Notes: a model not told the origin generated them from the sequence alone. DNA of 64,000 bases from Pseudomonas endophytica (GCF_001411475.1 NZ_LLWH01000187.1:1-64000); one strand, 5' to 3'. Positions 45,544 to 54,489 are shown, counted from the stretch's first letter. Made by a program: numbers and translations.

Positions 45544-46914
45544 TCAGTCTTTCAGCACCGCCTTAAGCAACGGGTCATTCAAGTAGGCGACGTTAAGTCG
45601 AGTCCACGGATTGATGCTCGACTGTTCGGGCGAAAAAATATGCCCCGGCGCGATCATGAATCCCTTGGGCTGTAACTCACGGGTCAGTTGCTTGGCATCG
45701 TCGATATGGGCAAAACGTGCCCACAAGTAGAGGCTCTGCTCTGGTCGACATAAAACCTGGGCTCCGATCTCGTCGAGCATCTGCAAGCCTATGGACGTGG
45801 CCGTTTTGAGCCGCTCTTGCAGGCGGATCAGGTGCCGCAGGAAGTGCCCCTCGGTCAAGATCACATCCACCACTCGCTCGCAAAACTCCGATGAACTGGT
45901 GTGCAACAGCATTTTCAAATCCCCTAGCTCATCAATAATGTCTTTGCTGCCGGCGATAAATCCGACGCGCAGCGCGGCGGACACTGATTTGGAAAAACTG
46001 CCCACGTACAACGAGCGTTGCAGTTGATCGAGCGCCGACACTTTGATCGCAGAGGCCGGTTTGAAGTCCGCGAGTGCGTCGTCATCGACCAGAATAAAGT
46101 TGTACTGTTGGGCGAGCTGCACCAGCCGATGGGCCTTGCTCGGCGAAATATCAGACCCGGTAGGGTTGTGGCCCACGGACTGAATAAAAAAAAGTTTAGG
46201 CGTGTGGGTGCGCAGGTGTTGTTCCAGTACCTGCAGGTCTGGGCCGTCTGCCAGGCGCGGTACGCTCAGCATCTGCGCACCTTGCAGTTGCAGTTTGCCA
46301 AACAACGGGTAATAGCCAGGGTCTTCAACGAGCACCGCATCGCCGTGGGCAATGAAGCGGCGGATGATCAGGTCAAGGGCGTGGTTGGCACCGTGAGTGG
46401 TGACGATTTGTCGAGGGCTGGCGCTGATTGAGTAGCTGGCCAGTTTTTGCGCCAAGTGTTGACGCAGGCTGGCATTGCCCAGCCGGTTACCGTAACGAAA
46501 CAGGGTGTTGACCCCGGTACGCATGATCTGCCGAGTGAATTTGTCTAGACGCATGTCCATCAGCCAGTCCACGGGCGGGAAGCCTTCACCCAGTGGTGAA
46601 TGGCTCGGCTCGCGAACAAATTGCTGACGCATCAGCCATACCGTGTCCATCGCCCGTGCATAGGGTTGAGGTTCGTCCGCTTCGCTGTGACTGGTCGCGC
46701 CCTGACGCACAAAAAAGCCTTGGCCGTGGCGCGCCTCAACCAACCCTTGGGAGGCCAGCGCCTCGTAAGCATTGATCACGGTATTTTTGGAATGGCCGAA
46801 CAGGCGCATGCATTCGCGCAGTGACGGCAAGCGATCGCCTTCGCGGTAAGTGCCATTGCCGATCTGTTCGACCAGCGAAGCGGTCAGTTGCTGAGCAAGC
46901 GTTAGGCGCACCAT
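45544..46914 (-). CDS. MocR-family regulator of the mevalonate locus
   Basis: 456 residues from ATG 46914. The N-terminal GntR helix-turn-helix (LTASLVEQIGNGTYREGDRLPSLRECMRLFGHSKNTVINAYEAL, then GLVEARHGQGFFVR) precedes an aminotransferase-like domain with IVTTHGANHALDLIIRRFI, VGHNPTGSDIS, ILVDDDALADF and PLP-lysine site GSFSKSVSAALRVGF. It is divergent from the HMG-CoA reductase gene across 129 bp that contain GGTACAG/CTGTACC repeats, so it very likely controls that locus. In P. mevalonii the mvaAB operon is controlled by MvaR, a different family (LysR), so the regulator type here is distinct. An in-frame extension to 47022 crosses the operator and is rejected. Confidence 0.9.
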   Translation of the reverse strand: MVRLTLAQQLTASLVEQIGNGTYREGDRLPSLRECMRLFGHSKNTVINAYEALASQGLVEARHGQGFFVRQGATSHSEADEPQPYARAMDTVWLMRQQFVREPSHSPLGEGFPPVDWLMDMRLDKFTRQIMRTGVNTLFRYGNRLGNASLRQHLAQKLASYSISASPRQIVTTHGANHALDLIIRRFIAHGDAVLVEDPGYYPLFGKLQLQGAQMLSVPRLADGPDLQVLEQHLRTHTPKLFFIQSVGHNPTGSDISPSKAHRLVQLAQQYNFILVDDDALADFKPASAIKVSALDQLQRSLYVGSFSKSVSAALRVGFIAGSKDIIDELGDLKMLLHTSSSEFCERVVDVILTEGHFLRHLIRLQERLKTATSIGLQMLDEIGAQVLCRPEQSLYLWARFAHIDDAKQLTRELQPKGFMIAPGHIFSPEQSSINPWTRLNVAYLNDPLLKAVLKD

Positions 46915-46942
46915 GATCGCAGTCCTAGCGAAATGGAATGAG

Positions 46943-46977
46943 GGTACAGCTTGGGTACTGTTTGTGCGAACTGTACC
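46943..46977. promoter_or_regulatory. Candidate MocR operator: GGTACAG / GGTACTG / CTGTACC
   Basis: Two direct half-sites, GGTACAG (46943-46949) and GGTACTG (46954-46960), 11 bp apart, and an inverted CTGTACC (46971-46977) lie in the middle of the 129-bp divergent region between the MocR gene and the HMG-CoA reductase gene. GGTAC/GTACC half-sites in direct and inverted arrangement fit known MocR-type sites. Confidence 0.65.
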
Positions 46978-47043
46978 TTTTATGTGGGCACAGGGCGTTT
47001 TAGGGTGAGGGCCACACAACAATAAAGACCACTGGATTTCGCC

Positions 47044-48330
47044 ATGAGTATTGATTCGCGCCTTCCCCAGTTCCGCAGCATGGCACCCGTAGAACGTTTG
47101 GGGTACTTGCAGGACCTTATTGAACTGTCCGCTGATGATGTCGCCCTGTTGCGCGAACCAGGCGCATTAGCCTTGGAAACGGCCGACGGCATGATCGAAA
47201 ACGTGATAGGCACCTTTGAGTTGCCGTATGCAGTGGCGAGCAACTTTCAGATTAATGGCCGCGACGTGATCGTGCCGATGGTGGTTGAAGAGCCTTCAGT
47301 CGTGGCCGCTGCCTCGTTCATGGCCAAGCTGGCGCGTGAAGCGGGCGGCTTTCAAACCTCCAGCTCGTTGCCATTGATGCGCGCGCAAGTTCAGATCGTT
47401 GATGTTGAAGATCCGTTTAACGCGCGCTTGAGCCTGTTGCGCCGCAAGGATGAAATCATCGAGTTGGCGAATCGCAAAGACCAACTTCTTAATTCGCTGG
47501 GCGGGGGTTGCCGGGACCTTGAAGTGCATACGTTCGCGCAAAGCCCGCGTGGGCCCATGCTGGTGGCGCACTTGATTGTCGATGTGCGTGATGCGATGGG
47601 CGCCAATACCGTAAACACCATGGCCGAAGCGGTTGCGCCGCTTATAGAAGAAATCACCGGGGCTAAGGTACGGCTGCGAATCCTTTCCAACCTGGCTGAT
47701 TTACGTTTGGCTCGGGCTCAAATTCGCATTGCCCCGCAGTTGTTAACAACCTCCGAGTTCAAAGGTGAAGAGGTCATTGAAGGCATCCTTGATGCTTATA
47801 ATTTCGCCGTGGTGGACCCGTACCGTGCCGCCACTCACAACAAAGGCATCATGAATGGCATCGACCCGCTGATTGTGGCCACCGGTAATGACTGGCGCGC
47901 GGTTGAGGCGGGCGCACATGCGTACGCGTGTCGAAACGGCCACTATGGTTCGCTGACGACGTGGGAGAAGGACAGTAAAGGTAATCTGGTGGGCACACTG
48001 GAAATGCCGATGCCGGTTGGCTTGGTTGGCGGTGCCACCAAGACTCATCCATTGGCGCAGTTGTCGTTGCGCATCCTCAAGGTCGAGACAGCCCAGCAGT
48101 TAGCCGAGATTGCGGTGGCGGTCGGTTTGGCACAAAACTTGGGCGCTCTGAGGGCGTTGTCCACTGAGGGCATTCAGCGCGGGCACATGGCCTTGCATGC
48201 GCGCAATATCGCACTCACCGCCGGTGCACGGGGTGAGGAGCTGGGTTGGCTGGTCAAACAGATGGTCGACGCCCGTGACGTGCGTGCCGACCACGCAGCG
48301 GCATTGCTCAAGCAAAAACGCGGCTTGTGA
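47044..48330 (+). CDS. mvaA: Catabolic class II HMG-CoA reductase
   Basis: 428 residues, identical in length to Pseudomonas mevalonii MvaA and closely similar along its whole length. The catalytic residues align exactly by number: Glu83 (VEEPS), Lys267 (THNKG), Asp283 (TGNDWR) and His381 (QRGHMALH). The NAD-specificity Asp146 (NRKDQ) and cofactor motif [13 protein letters not shown] (183-195) are also kept. The enzyme in P. mevalonii runs in the oxidative direction, mevalonate + CoA + 2 NAD+ to HMG-CoA, for growth on mevalonate. It is first in a three-gene unit with a transporter and divergent from a MocR regulator. The HMG-CoA lyase gene mvaB that follows in P. mevalonii is absent here. Confidence 0.97.
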   Translation: MSIDSRLPQFRSMAPVERLGYLQDLIELSADDVALLREPGALALETADGMIENVIGTFELPYAVASNFQINGRDVIVPMVVEEPSVVAAASFMAKLAREAGGFQTSSSLPLMRAQVQIVDVEDPFNARLSLLRRKDEIIELANRKDQLLNSLGGGCRDLEVHTFAQSPRGPMLVAHLIVDVRDAMGANTVNTMAEAVAPLIEEITGAKVRLRILSNLADLRLARAQIRIAPQLLTTSEFKGEEVIEGILDAYNFAVVDPYRAATHNKGIMNGIDPLIVATGNDWRAVEAGAHAYACRNGHYGSLTTWEKDSKGNLVGTLEMPMPVGLVGGATKTHPLAQLSLRILKVETAQQLAEIAVAVGLAQNLGALRALSTEGIQRGHMALHARNIALTAGARGEELGWLVKQMVDARDVRADHAAALLKQKRGL

Positions 48331-48348
48331 TGAAAACACCACGTCATC

Positions 48349-48404
48349 TGTAGGATCGAGCTTGCTCGCGAGCTTTTAAAAGATCGCGAGCAAGCTCGCT
48401 ACAG
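48349..48404. repeat. REP-like hairpin between mvaA and its transporter genes
   Basis: CGAGCTTGCTCGCGA (48357-48371) pairs perfectly with TCGCGAGCAAGCTCG (48384-48398), flanked by TGTAGG and CTACAG, the standard edges of Pseudomonas intergenic palindromes. It lies in the 129-bp gap between mvaA and the next gene. It may stabilise or end part of the mvaA message and so lower transporter expression relative to the enzyme. Confidence 0.75.
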
Positions 48405-48459
48405 GTATTGGGGCATCTCTCTTCACCTTCATAACAATAAAAGCAGTGGGAGAATTTTT

Positions 48460-48936
48460 TTGAAACCTGAACTCTACGAAGTCTGGGGCGATACGGTGGA
48501 TGCGCGGCATTTGGTGTACGCCATCGTAATCGGGGCCATCGTCAGCCTCAGCGCTTTTTTTACCGCGCAACACTTTTTGCTGCAATGGGTGGACTCAGCG
48601 CAGATGGCGCGGGCCTACGCCATGCTGGTCGGGATCGTTGGCTGTCTGGTGGGCGGTGCAATCAGCGCAACCTTATTCAAACCTAAGCGTCACGTGGTCG
48701 AACACGAGGCGGATCCGGCGTGGCGCAGCCAAGTGCTGGTTGATCTGCAAAACGAGTTTGGCGACCTCGGGCGCCTCGCTGACTTGCCGCCAGAAACCAT
48801 TAAAGAGCTCAAAGACATGGACCTTTACGACTTGTTCGTTGAGTACGAGCAGGGGCTGGAGAGCGCCGCCAAAGCTGAGCCGGTTTCCCAGACGCAACCG
48901 GCCACTGGCTTGGTCGGTAATGGAGGTCGGTCATGA
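48460..48936 (+). CDS. Small two-helix membrane protein, putative transporter partner
   Basis: 158 residues from a TTG start at 48460 with GGGAGA 7-8 nt upstream. Two hydrophobic helices (about 18-42 HLVYAIVIGAIVSLSAFFTAQHFLL; about 48-72) are followed by an acidic cytoplasmic domain with two amphipathic helices (VLVDLQNEFGDLG, PETIKELKDMDLYDLFVEYEQGLE). It is not TctB, which has four helices. It is coupled by ATGA overlap to the TctA-like gene, so it probably forms its small subunit. I know no family name; the role is inference from position. Confidence 0.7.
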   Translation: MKPELYEVWGDTVDARHLVYAIVIGAIVSLSAFFTAQHFLLQWVDSAQMARAYAMLVGIVGCLVGGAISATLFKPKRHVVEHEADPAWRSQVLVDLQNEFGDLGRLADLPPETIKELKDMDLYDLFVEYEQGLESAAKAEPVSQTQPATGLVGNGGRS

Positions 48937-50321
48937 TCGCGTCGCTCTTCGACCAAGTGCTGATTGCGCTGGGCATGGGGATTATCGGGGCGGTGATTTT
49001 CGCAGCCATCGGTTTGATCTCTGGCAGCGATGAGACGACCACACTGGCCCCACTGACGTTGCTGGTAGTGCTGTTGGGCGTGCCTGCGCCAGGGGTGCTG
49101 ACGTTTTTCTTGGCGGGCGCCGTGGCCAAGCACATGACCCACGCCGTACCCACTGCTTTGCTGGGGATTCCAGGTGACACCATGGCCACGCCCTTGATGC
49201 GCGAGGCTAATTTTTTGCGCAACCTCGGGGTGCCGCACATCGCGTTGCGCAAGATGATCTCCGGGGCCGTGATTGCCGCGCTGATTGCGGTGCCCATGGC
49301 CGTCTTGTTTGCGGTGATGTTGGCGCCTTTTGGCGACACCATTAAACGCACGGCGCCTTGGATCTTCCTAGCGGCGGCGATTGCGATTGCTTGGTTCTCG
49401 AAAGGGCGCCTGGCCGCTGTGCTGGCATTGATCCCCTTCGTACTGATTATTCTCGGTTTGCAAACCCTAACTGGCCAATATGGGGTAAAGCTTAGCGTCA
49501 GTTACTTTCTGGGCATCGCCATTGGGCCATTGATCGCGGCGCTATTCGCCATGATGGCTCCGGCCGAGCGCGAGAAAATGCGCCGCCAAGAGGTGCGTAC
49601 GTTCTCGCTGTCACCTGATGTAAAAAGCGGCGGTGGGTTTTTCCCAAATCCGCTCAAGGTACTGGACGGTAAACAAAGCCTGTGGACCGGCATTACCGCG
49701 GTGATTTCGAGCGCCACCTTTGTGTTCAGTCCGGTGGCTATGACCGTCATCATGGGCGAGTTAGTCGGCTCACGGGTTAAGCATGTTTACCATCGGCTGA
49801 CCACGGTGATTACCGCGCGCAATGGCGTCACCGAGTCCACTTATATTGCCGAGGCGCTGATTCCCTTGATCGCCTTTGGCTTGCCATTAAGCCCGGTGGC
49901 GGCTGGCCCGGCGGCGCCCTTGTTCAATGCGCCGCCACGCTTTAGCGTGGACTCTGCCTCGGGTGAAGTACACAACCTGCACTCACTGCTCAGCACGTGG
50001 GAGTTTTTGGGTTATGGGATGCTGGCGGTGGTGATTGCGCTGTTGATCGCTTACCCCTTCACCATGAATTACGCGTATCGCGCAGCGTCCTACGTGTCGC
50101 GCAAAATCAGCCATGAAGCAGTGATTGCGACCTTTGTTGGGCTGATTCTGGTGATTGGTATCTGGGAGGGCGGCTTGCTGGGGTTGCTGGTGATTGTCAC
50201 TGTGGGTTTGTTAGGCGGTTTCCTTTCACGCTTTTTGGGTTTCAACATCGGCGTGCAGTTTATGGGCTACTACACCGCGGTATTGACTGTCCCGGCGCTG
50301 GTCGCGCTGTTGGGCGCTTAA
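48933..50321 (+). CDS. TctA-like large transporter subunit, candidate mevalonate importer
   Basis: 462 residues with about 11-12 helices. The repeated TctA-type region LLGIPGDTMATPLMREANFLRNLGVPHIALRKMISG and its second-half counterpart NGVTESTYIAEALIPLIAFGLPLSPVAAGPAAPLF support the large membrane subunit of the tripartite tricarboxylate transporter superfamily, though diverged from classical TctA (about 500 residues). It has a GGAGG site, overlaps the small gene by ATGA and no periplasmic TctC-type binding protein is encoded nearby. Placement directly after mvaA suggests mevalonate uptake; not proven. Confidence 0.8.
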   Translation: MIASLFDQVLIALGMGIIGAVIFAAIGLISGSDETTTLAPLTLLVVLLGVPAPGVLTFFLAGAVAKHMTHAVPTALLGIPGDTMATPLMREANFLRNLGVPHIALRKMISGAVIAALIAVPMAVLFAVMLAPFGDTIKRTAPWIFLAAAIAIAWFSKGRLAAVLALIPFVLIILGLQTLTGQYGVKLSVSYFLGIAIGPLIAALFAMMAPAEREKMRRQEVRTFSLSPDVKSGGGFFPNPLKVLDGKQSLWTGITAVISSATFVFSPVAMTVIMGELVGSRVKHVYHRLTTVITARNGVTESTYIAEALIPLIAFGLPLSPVAAGPAAPLFNAPPRFSVDSASGEVHNLHSLLSTWEFLGYGMLAVVIALLIAYPFTMNYAYRAASYVSRKISHEAVIATFVGLILVIGIWEGGLLGLLVIVTVGLLGGFLSRFLGFNIGVQFMGYYTAVLTVPALVALLGA

Positions 50322-50428
50322 GGCAGTCGTCGCTGTCGAAGAATGAGGCTGCGATAGGGTACGAGGTGCCCCCTCATCGCGGCCTTCGCTCGCCAGCGAC
50401 TACAAATCATCGGGAACTGCAGCGCTAA

Positions 50429-52855
50429 TTAAAACTCCCAGCGGGTGTTGAGCATCACATTGCGCGGATCGCCGTAGTAGGCGGTGTTATAGAAGCCAAT
50501 GTTGGTGTAGTACTTCTTGTCGAACAGGTTGTTGACGTTCAAGGTCGTGGACAAGTTGTCGGTGACTTGGTAACGCGCCATCGCGTCGACCACCCAGTAG
50601 GCATCCTGCGAAAATTCCTGATACTGAGCCTTGGTGCGGTTGTAGATGTTCTGCCAACTGCGGCTCTGCCAGCGAGCGCCGCCGCCGATAGTCAGACGAT
50701 CCAAGGGGCCCTTAAATTTGTAACTGGTAAAGGCACTCAACTGGTCCTGTGGCTCCCAAGTCGAGATTTTCTCGTCTTGGCTGTCGCGGATGATCTTGTG
50801 CGTGTAACCGGCTTGAGCCTGCCAGCCCGGTGCCAACTCGCCAGACAGTTCGGCTTCAAAGCCCTTGGCTTTAGCTTTAGTGCCGATTGAGGCGTACAAA
50901 ATGGATGGGTTGGTGGGGGCGGCGTTGTACTCAGCATCGGGTTCTGCGCGGTTATCTTCGTGCACTTCGAAATAAGCCAAGCTGGTGTTCAGCCTGCCGT
51001 CGTAGAACTCACCTTTGATTCCCACCTCGTAGTTTTTGCCTTCATCGGGTTCCAGCACCTTGTTCTCACGGTCGCGGTTGTAGGTCTGCGGCATGAAAAT
51101 ATAGCTGTAGCTGGCATAAGCGGTGAAGTTGTCATTGAGGTCATACGTCACACCCACATACGGAACGACTCTGCCTGTTTCACTGGATTGGTAATCGCCG
51201 GTCAGTTTGTAGTTGGCGATTCGGCTGCCCAGCAGCAGGTTCAATTCATCGGTCAGGTTAAAGCGCACCGTGAAATAGCTGGCGGTTTGACGGGTTGTGG
51301 TGTCGTTGTACTGGGTTGGGGCGCCCCAGTCTGGCTCAGGGATTTCACCGTCGAAGTTCCAGAAGTCGATGACTTTATTGCCGTTTACAAAGGTCGGGTT
51401 GCCGTAGTCCTTGCCTTTCCAATGAGCGCTGGACGCCGAGGCACCAATCACCAATTCATGCTCACGCCCGCCCAAACTGAAGGGGCCGCTGAAGTAAGCG
51501 TCGGCGGCGTCAGTGCGGGTGTTGCCCGTGAATTTGTTGGCATACACCGACGACAAACCCGTCGCAGGGAAGGGGCCGTCCATGACCGAACCCAACGGCG
51601 CGTCATAGCTGTTGATCTGGTGGGTCAGCTGAGCCTTGCCGACCCAGCCATTGTCGAAACTGTGCTCCAAGGTTGAAAACACGCTTTGGGTGGTTTGCTC
51701 CCAGCGGCTCCATTTGGCCCCGTTGTTATAGGAACGTTTAACGTCGATACGCTCGCCATTGCGGTCAAACAACGGACGACTGCCCGACCAGCCTGAGCTA
51801 CGAGGGTCATTGTTTTGATAATCGAAGCCCACCGTCAGCAGGGTGTCATCGCTCAGATCGGCTTCGAGCGTGCCAAAGTAAACCCCGGTTTTTCGCTCAT
51901 AGCGCTCCATAAACGAGTGCTTATCTTGATAGGCAGCCACGGCTCGCCCGCGCACGTTGCCGCTGTCAGTCAGCGGGCCGCTGACGTCGACTTGTGAGCG
52001 ATAGTTGTCCCAACTGCCAGCGCCTAGTTCAACACTGGCTTTGAAGTCGCGGGTTGGTTTTTTGCGGATCAGGTTGATCGTAGCGCCTGGGGCACCGGCG
52101 CCAGTCAGCAAGCCGGTTGCGCCCTTGAGTACCTCCACACGGTCATAAATCGCCATGTCGCTGAGGGTTTGCCCCGATGAATAGGCCGAGTTGCGCAAGG
52201 TAGGGATGCCGTCGTACTGGAAGTTCTCGACCGAAAAACCTCGCGCGTAATAGTTAGTGCGTTCGCTGTCGAAGGTCGAGACGGTGATACCCGGTGTATG
52301 ACGCATGACGTCGTCGATGGCGTTAAGGCCAAAATCGTCCATGTGCTGGCGGGTAATAACGCTGATCGACTGCGGTGTTTCCCGCGGCGACAACACCATC
52401 CGCGTGGCCGTGGCGATAGTGCCGGGTGTATACGAGCCACTGCCTTCAGTGATGGTTCCCAACTGGTTAGAGGTGACTTGGGTCGATTGCAATTGCAACG
52501 GCCCGTCGCCTAACGACGGCTTGGCGATGACACGATAACCTGCGCCCTCACTGATGGCTTGCAGCCCCACTGGCGCAAGCAGTTGTTCCAAACCGTCGGC
52601 CACGACGAACTGCCCATTGAGGCCGTTGCTCTGAACGCCCGTGGTCAGCGCCGAGTCCACCGCGATCATCACCCCGGCTTGTTGACCAAAGCTGCCCAGC
52701 ACTTGGTCTAGGCTGGCGGGGGCAATAGTAAAGGACTGGCTTTGGCTCTGGGTGCTGACCGTTGCAGCCTGCGCCAGAGAGCCGGTGGCGGTCAGGGTTA
52801 AACCCAATAAAACGCTGCGTAAAGCGCTGGCAAGGGGCGTAAGTCGGATGTGCAT
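50429..52855 (-). CDS. FpvA/FecA-type TonB receptor with signalling domain
   Basis: 808 residues from ATG 52855. A signal peptide (about 1-33) is followed by an N-terminal STN signalling domain (SFTIAPASLDQVLGSFGQQAGVMIAVDSALTTG), then plug (PRETPQSISVITRQHMDDFGL, ERTNYYARGFSVENFQYDGIP, EVLKGATGLLTGAGAPGATINLIRKKPT) and a 22-strand barrel ending NVMLNTRWEF. This plug is very close to ferripyoverdine receptors (FpvA). The STN domain contacts the FecR-like anti-sigma encoded upstream (110 bp gap), making a complete cell-surface signalling system. It is a paralogue of the receptor at 57721. The ligand is unknown; it may be a foreign pyoverdine or similar siderophore. Confidence 0.93.
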   Translation of the reverse strand: MHIRLTPLASALRSVLLGLTLTATGSLAQAATVSTQSQSQSFTIAPASLDQVLGSFGQQAGVMIAVDSALTTGVQSNGLNGQFVVADGLEQLLAPVGLQAISEGAGYRVIAKPSLGDGPLQLQSTQVTSNQLGTITEGSGSYTPGTIATATRMVLSPRETPQSISVITRQHMDDFGLNAIDDVMRHTPGITVSTFDSERTNYYARGFSVENFQYDGIPTLRNSAYSSGQTLSDMAIYDRVEVLKGATGLLTGAGAPGATINLIRKKPTRDFKASVELGAGSWDNYRSQVDVSGPLTDSGNVRGRAVAAYQDKHSFMERYERKTGVYFGTLEADLSDDTLLTVGFDYQNNDPRSSGWSGSRPLFDRNGERIDVKRSYNNGAKWSRWEQTTQSVFSTLEHSFDNGWVGKAQLTHQINSYDAPLGSVMDGPFPATGLSSVYANKFTGNTRTDAADAYFSGPFSLGGREHELVIGASASSAHWKGKDYGNPTFVNGNKVIDFWNFDGEIPEPDWGAPTQYNDTTTRQTASYFTVRFNLTDELNLLLGSRIANYKLTGDYQSSETGRVVPYVGVTYDLNDNFTAYASYSYIFMPQTYNRDRENKVLEPDEGKNYEVGIKGEFYDGRLNTSLAYFEVHEDNRAEPDAEYNAAPTNPSILYASIGTKAKAKGFEAELSGELAPGWQAQAGYTHKIIRDSQDEKISTWEPQDQLSAFTSYKFKGPLDRLTIGGGARWQSRSWQNIYNRTKAQYQEFSQDAYWVVDAMARYQVTDNLSTTLNVNNLFDKKYYTNIGFYNTAYYGDPRNVMLNTRWEF

Positions 52856-52965
52856 AGTGACTGTCCATGTGTGAGAAGGGGCGGCGGTGCGCTGTTTTTC
52901 AGCGTCTTCCCTGAACCTGATGCACGAGATCGAAAAAACTGCCGTTGACACAGAAAAAAATTTAA

Positions 52966-53946
52966 TCAGGCAGGCACTACATTGGCCCAATAGCCAAACA
53001 CCCGCTGTACGCGAATCGGCAAGACGCGGGTGAGCAGCGCGAGGCTGGCGTCTGGGTGGTCAATCGAGAACGAGCCTGATACCTGCAAGGCGCTAACCAC
53101 CGGATCGCAGCGCAATACGCCACGGCGATAACGGTTGAGCTGAGCAATGACCTGTGCCAATGGCATGCGTTCAGCGATTAAAAGACCGTCGACCCAAGCA
53201 GTCGAGGCCGCAATAACCTGTGTCGGCTCACCACTCCAATGGCTGCTAAATGTCAGTTGCTGGCCGGCTTGCAGACTAATGCGGTCTGCGCGACCTTGCT
53301 CAATTGACGCGCTGCCTGCGAGTACTTGCACCTGAGTTCCAGGTTGATCAGGCAATCCTTGGCTAACGATTAGCCGTGAGTATGGAGCGGGATGAATACG
53401 TCCATTAGCGGTCTGTACTGTGGCGTCGGGTGTCTTGTAATTGGACAGTAAAACTCTGCCCAGGTTGAGCTTCAGGTTAAGACCCGCGGCGCTAGCTTGA
53501 GTGTCGAGCGCGGTATGGGTGTCAAGCGTGAGCCCCACGCCATCGCTGAGTGACACCGTGCGGCGCTCACCGATGGCGGTGTGGTAGTCACTGAACAGCT
53601 GCGGTAGCAGCACGCGCTCATGCACACTCACGCCCGTAGCCATGACCACTCCAAGGCCAGCAAAGCCTTTGAGCAAGCTGCGTCGTGAAGTGGCATGCCG
53701 CGCCTTAAGCAGGCGGCGAGCGCTTTCGGGGGCGATGAGTTGCGCACTTTCGCGTACATCGCGGTTCAGCCCGGTGAGTCGCTGCCAAGCAGCTTCATGC
53801 ACCGCCGATTGCTTGCGCCAATGGTGGCAAGCCATGCGTTCAGTTTCGCTGCACACGCCCGATTGCAGGGTGACCATCCACAGCATGGCCTGCTCGACTA
53901 CGTCCTGATCCAAAGCTTGCGCGTTGGCGCTTTCGAACAGGCTCAC
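52966..53946 (-). CDS. FecR-family anti-sigma / sigma regulator
   Basis: 326 residues. The N-terminal cytoplasmic sigma-binding region (VVEQAMLWMVTLQSG, HHWRKQSAVHEAAWQRL) is followed by a transmembrane or export segment beginning with a twin-arginine SRRSLLKGFAGLGVVMATG (about 88-106), then the periplasmic FecR domain (RRTVSLSDGVGLTLDTHTALD). It relays occupancy of the adjacent receptor to the sigma factor. Its ATG overlaps the sigma stop (53943-53946). E. coli FecR is reported to need the Tat system; the twin-arginine here fits that idea. Confidence 0.92.
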   Translation of the reverse strand: MSLFESANAQALDQDVVEQAMLWMVTLQSGVCSETERMACHHWRKQSAVHEAAWQRLTGLNRDVRESAQLIAPESARRLLKARHATSRRSLLKGFAGLGVVMATGVSVHERVLLPQLFSDYHTAIGERRTVSLSDGVGLTLDTHTALDTQASAAGLNLKLNLGRVLLSNYKTPDATVQTANGRIHPAPYSRLIVSQGLPDQPGTQVQVLAGSASIEQGRADRISLQAGQQLTFSSHWSGEPTQVIAASTAWVDGLLIAERMPLAQVIAQLNRYRRGVLRCDPVVSALQVSGSFSIDHPDASLALLTRVLPIRVQRVFGYWANVVPA

Positions 53947-54452
53947 GCTGCGTAGACCGCGCTGTAACAGTGACGGTAAGCCTTAAGCATGGCCTTTTGC
54001 ACCACGTTAACCGTGAGGTCCATGCGCTCAGCGATTTGCGGGTAGGTCAGGCCGTCTAGTTGCGAGAGCAAAAATACTTCTCGCACTTTACTTCCAAGTC
54101 CATCCAGCACTTGGCCCACCGCGTCCAACGCCTCAAGCACCAGCAGACGCGCCTCTGGGGAGGGCACATGTTCGGGCTCCAGCGCCGTCAATGATTCCAT
54201 GTAAGCGCGTTCTAATGCCTGGCGTCGGAAGTACTGACCACATAAGCGACTGGCGATAGTGGTCAAGTAAGCGCGCGGTTCGCGCAGCGAGGGGTGGGTG
54301 TCGGTGCGCAGCATTCGCACAAAGGTATCTTGCGCCAAGTCCAGAGCCTGCTCTTGATTACCTAATTTTCGGCGTAACAGTTGCACCACCCAGCCATGGT
54401 GCTGGACGTACAACTCACCTATAACGCTGTGTGTGGAAGAGGATGGATGCAT
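53943..54452 (-). CDS. FecI-family ECF sigma factor
   Basis: 169 residues from ATG 54452; a TTG 13 codons earlier is less likely. Region 2 (ELYVQHHGWVVQLLRRKLGNQEQALDLAQDTFVRML and AYLTTIASRLCGQYFRRQALERAYMES) and region 4 (LDGLGSKVREVFLLSQLDGLTYPQIAERMDLTVNVVQKAMLKA) are typical of iron-starvation sigma factors. It should direct transcription of the receptor gene 50429-52855 when ligand is sensed. It is first in the sigma / anti-sigma / receptor order and preceded by a Fur-box-like palindrome. Confidence 0.93.
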   Translation of the reverse strand: MHPSSSTHSVIGELYVQHHGWVVQLLRRKLGNQEQALDLAQDTFVRMLRTDTHPSLREPRAYLTTIASRLCGQYFRRQALERAYMESLTALEPEHVPSPEARLLVLEALDAVGQVLDGLGSKVREVFLLSQLDGLTYPQIAERMDLTVNVVQKAMLKAYRHCYSAVYAA

Positions 54453-54489
54453 GGAGAGCAATTCCGGTGCGGACACTGACAAGGATCGC

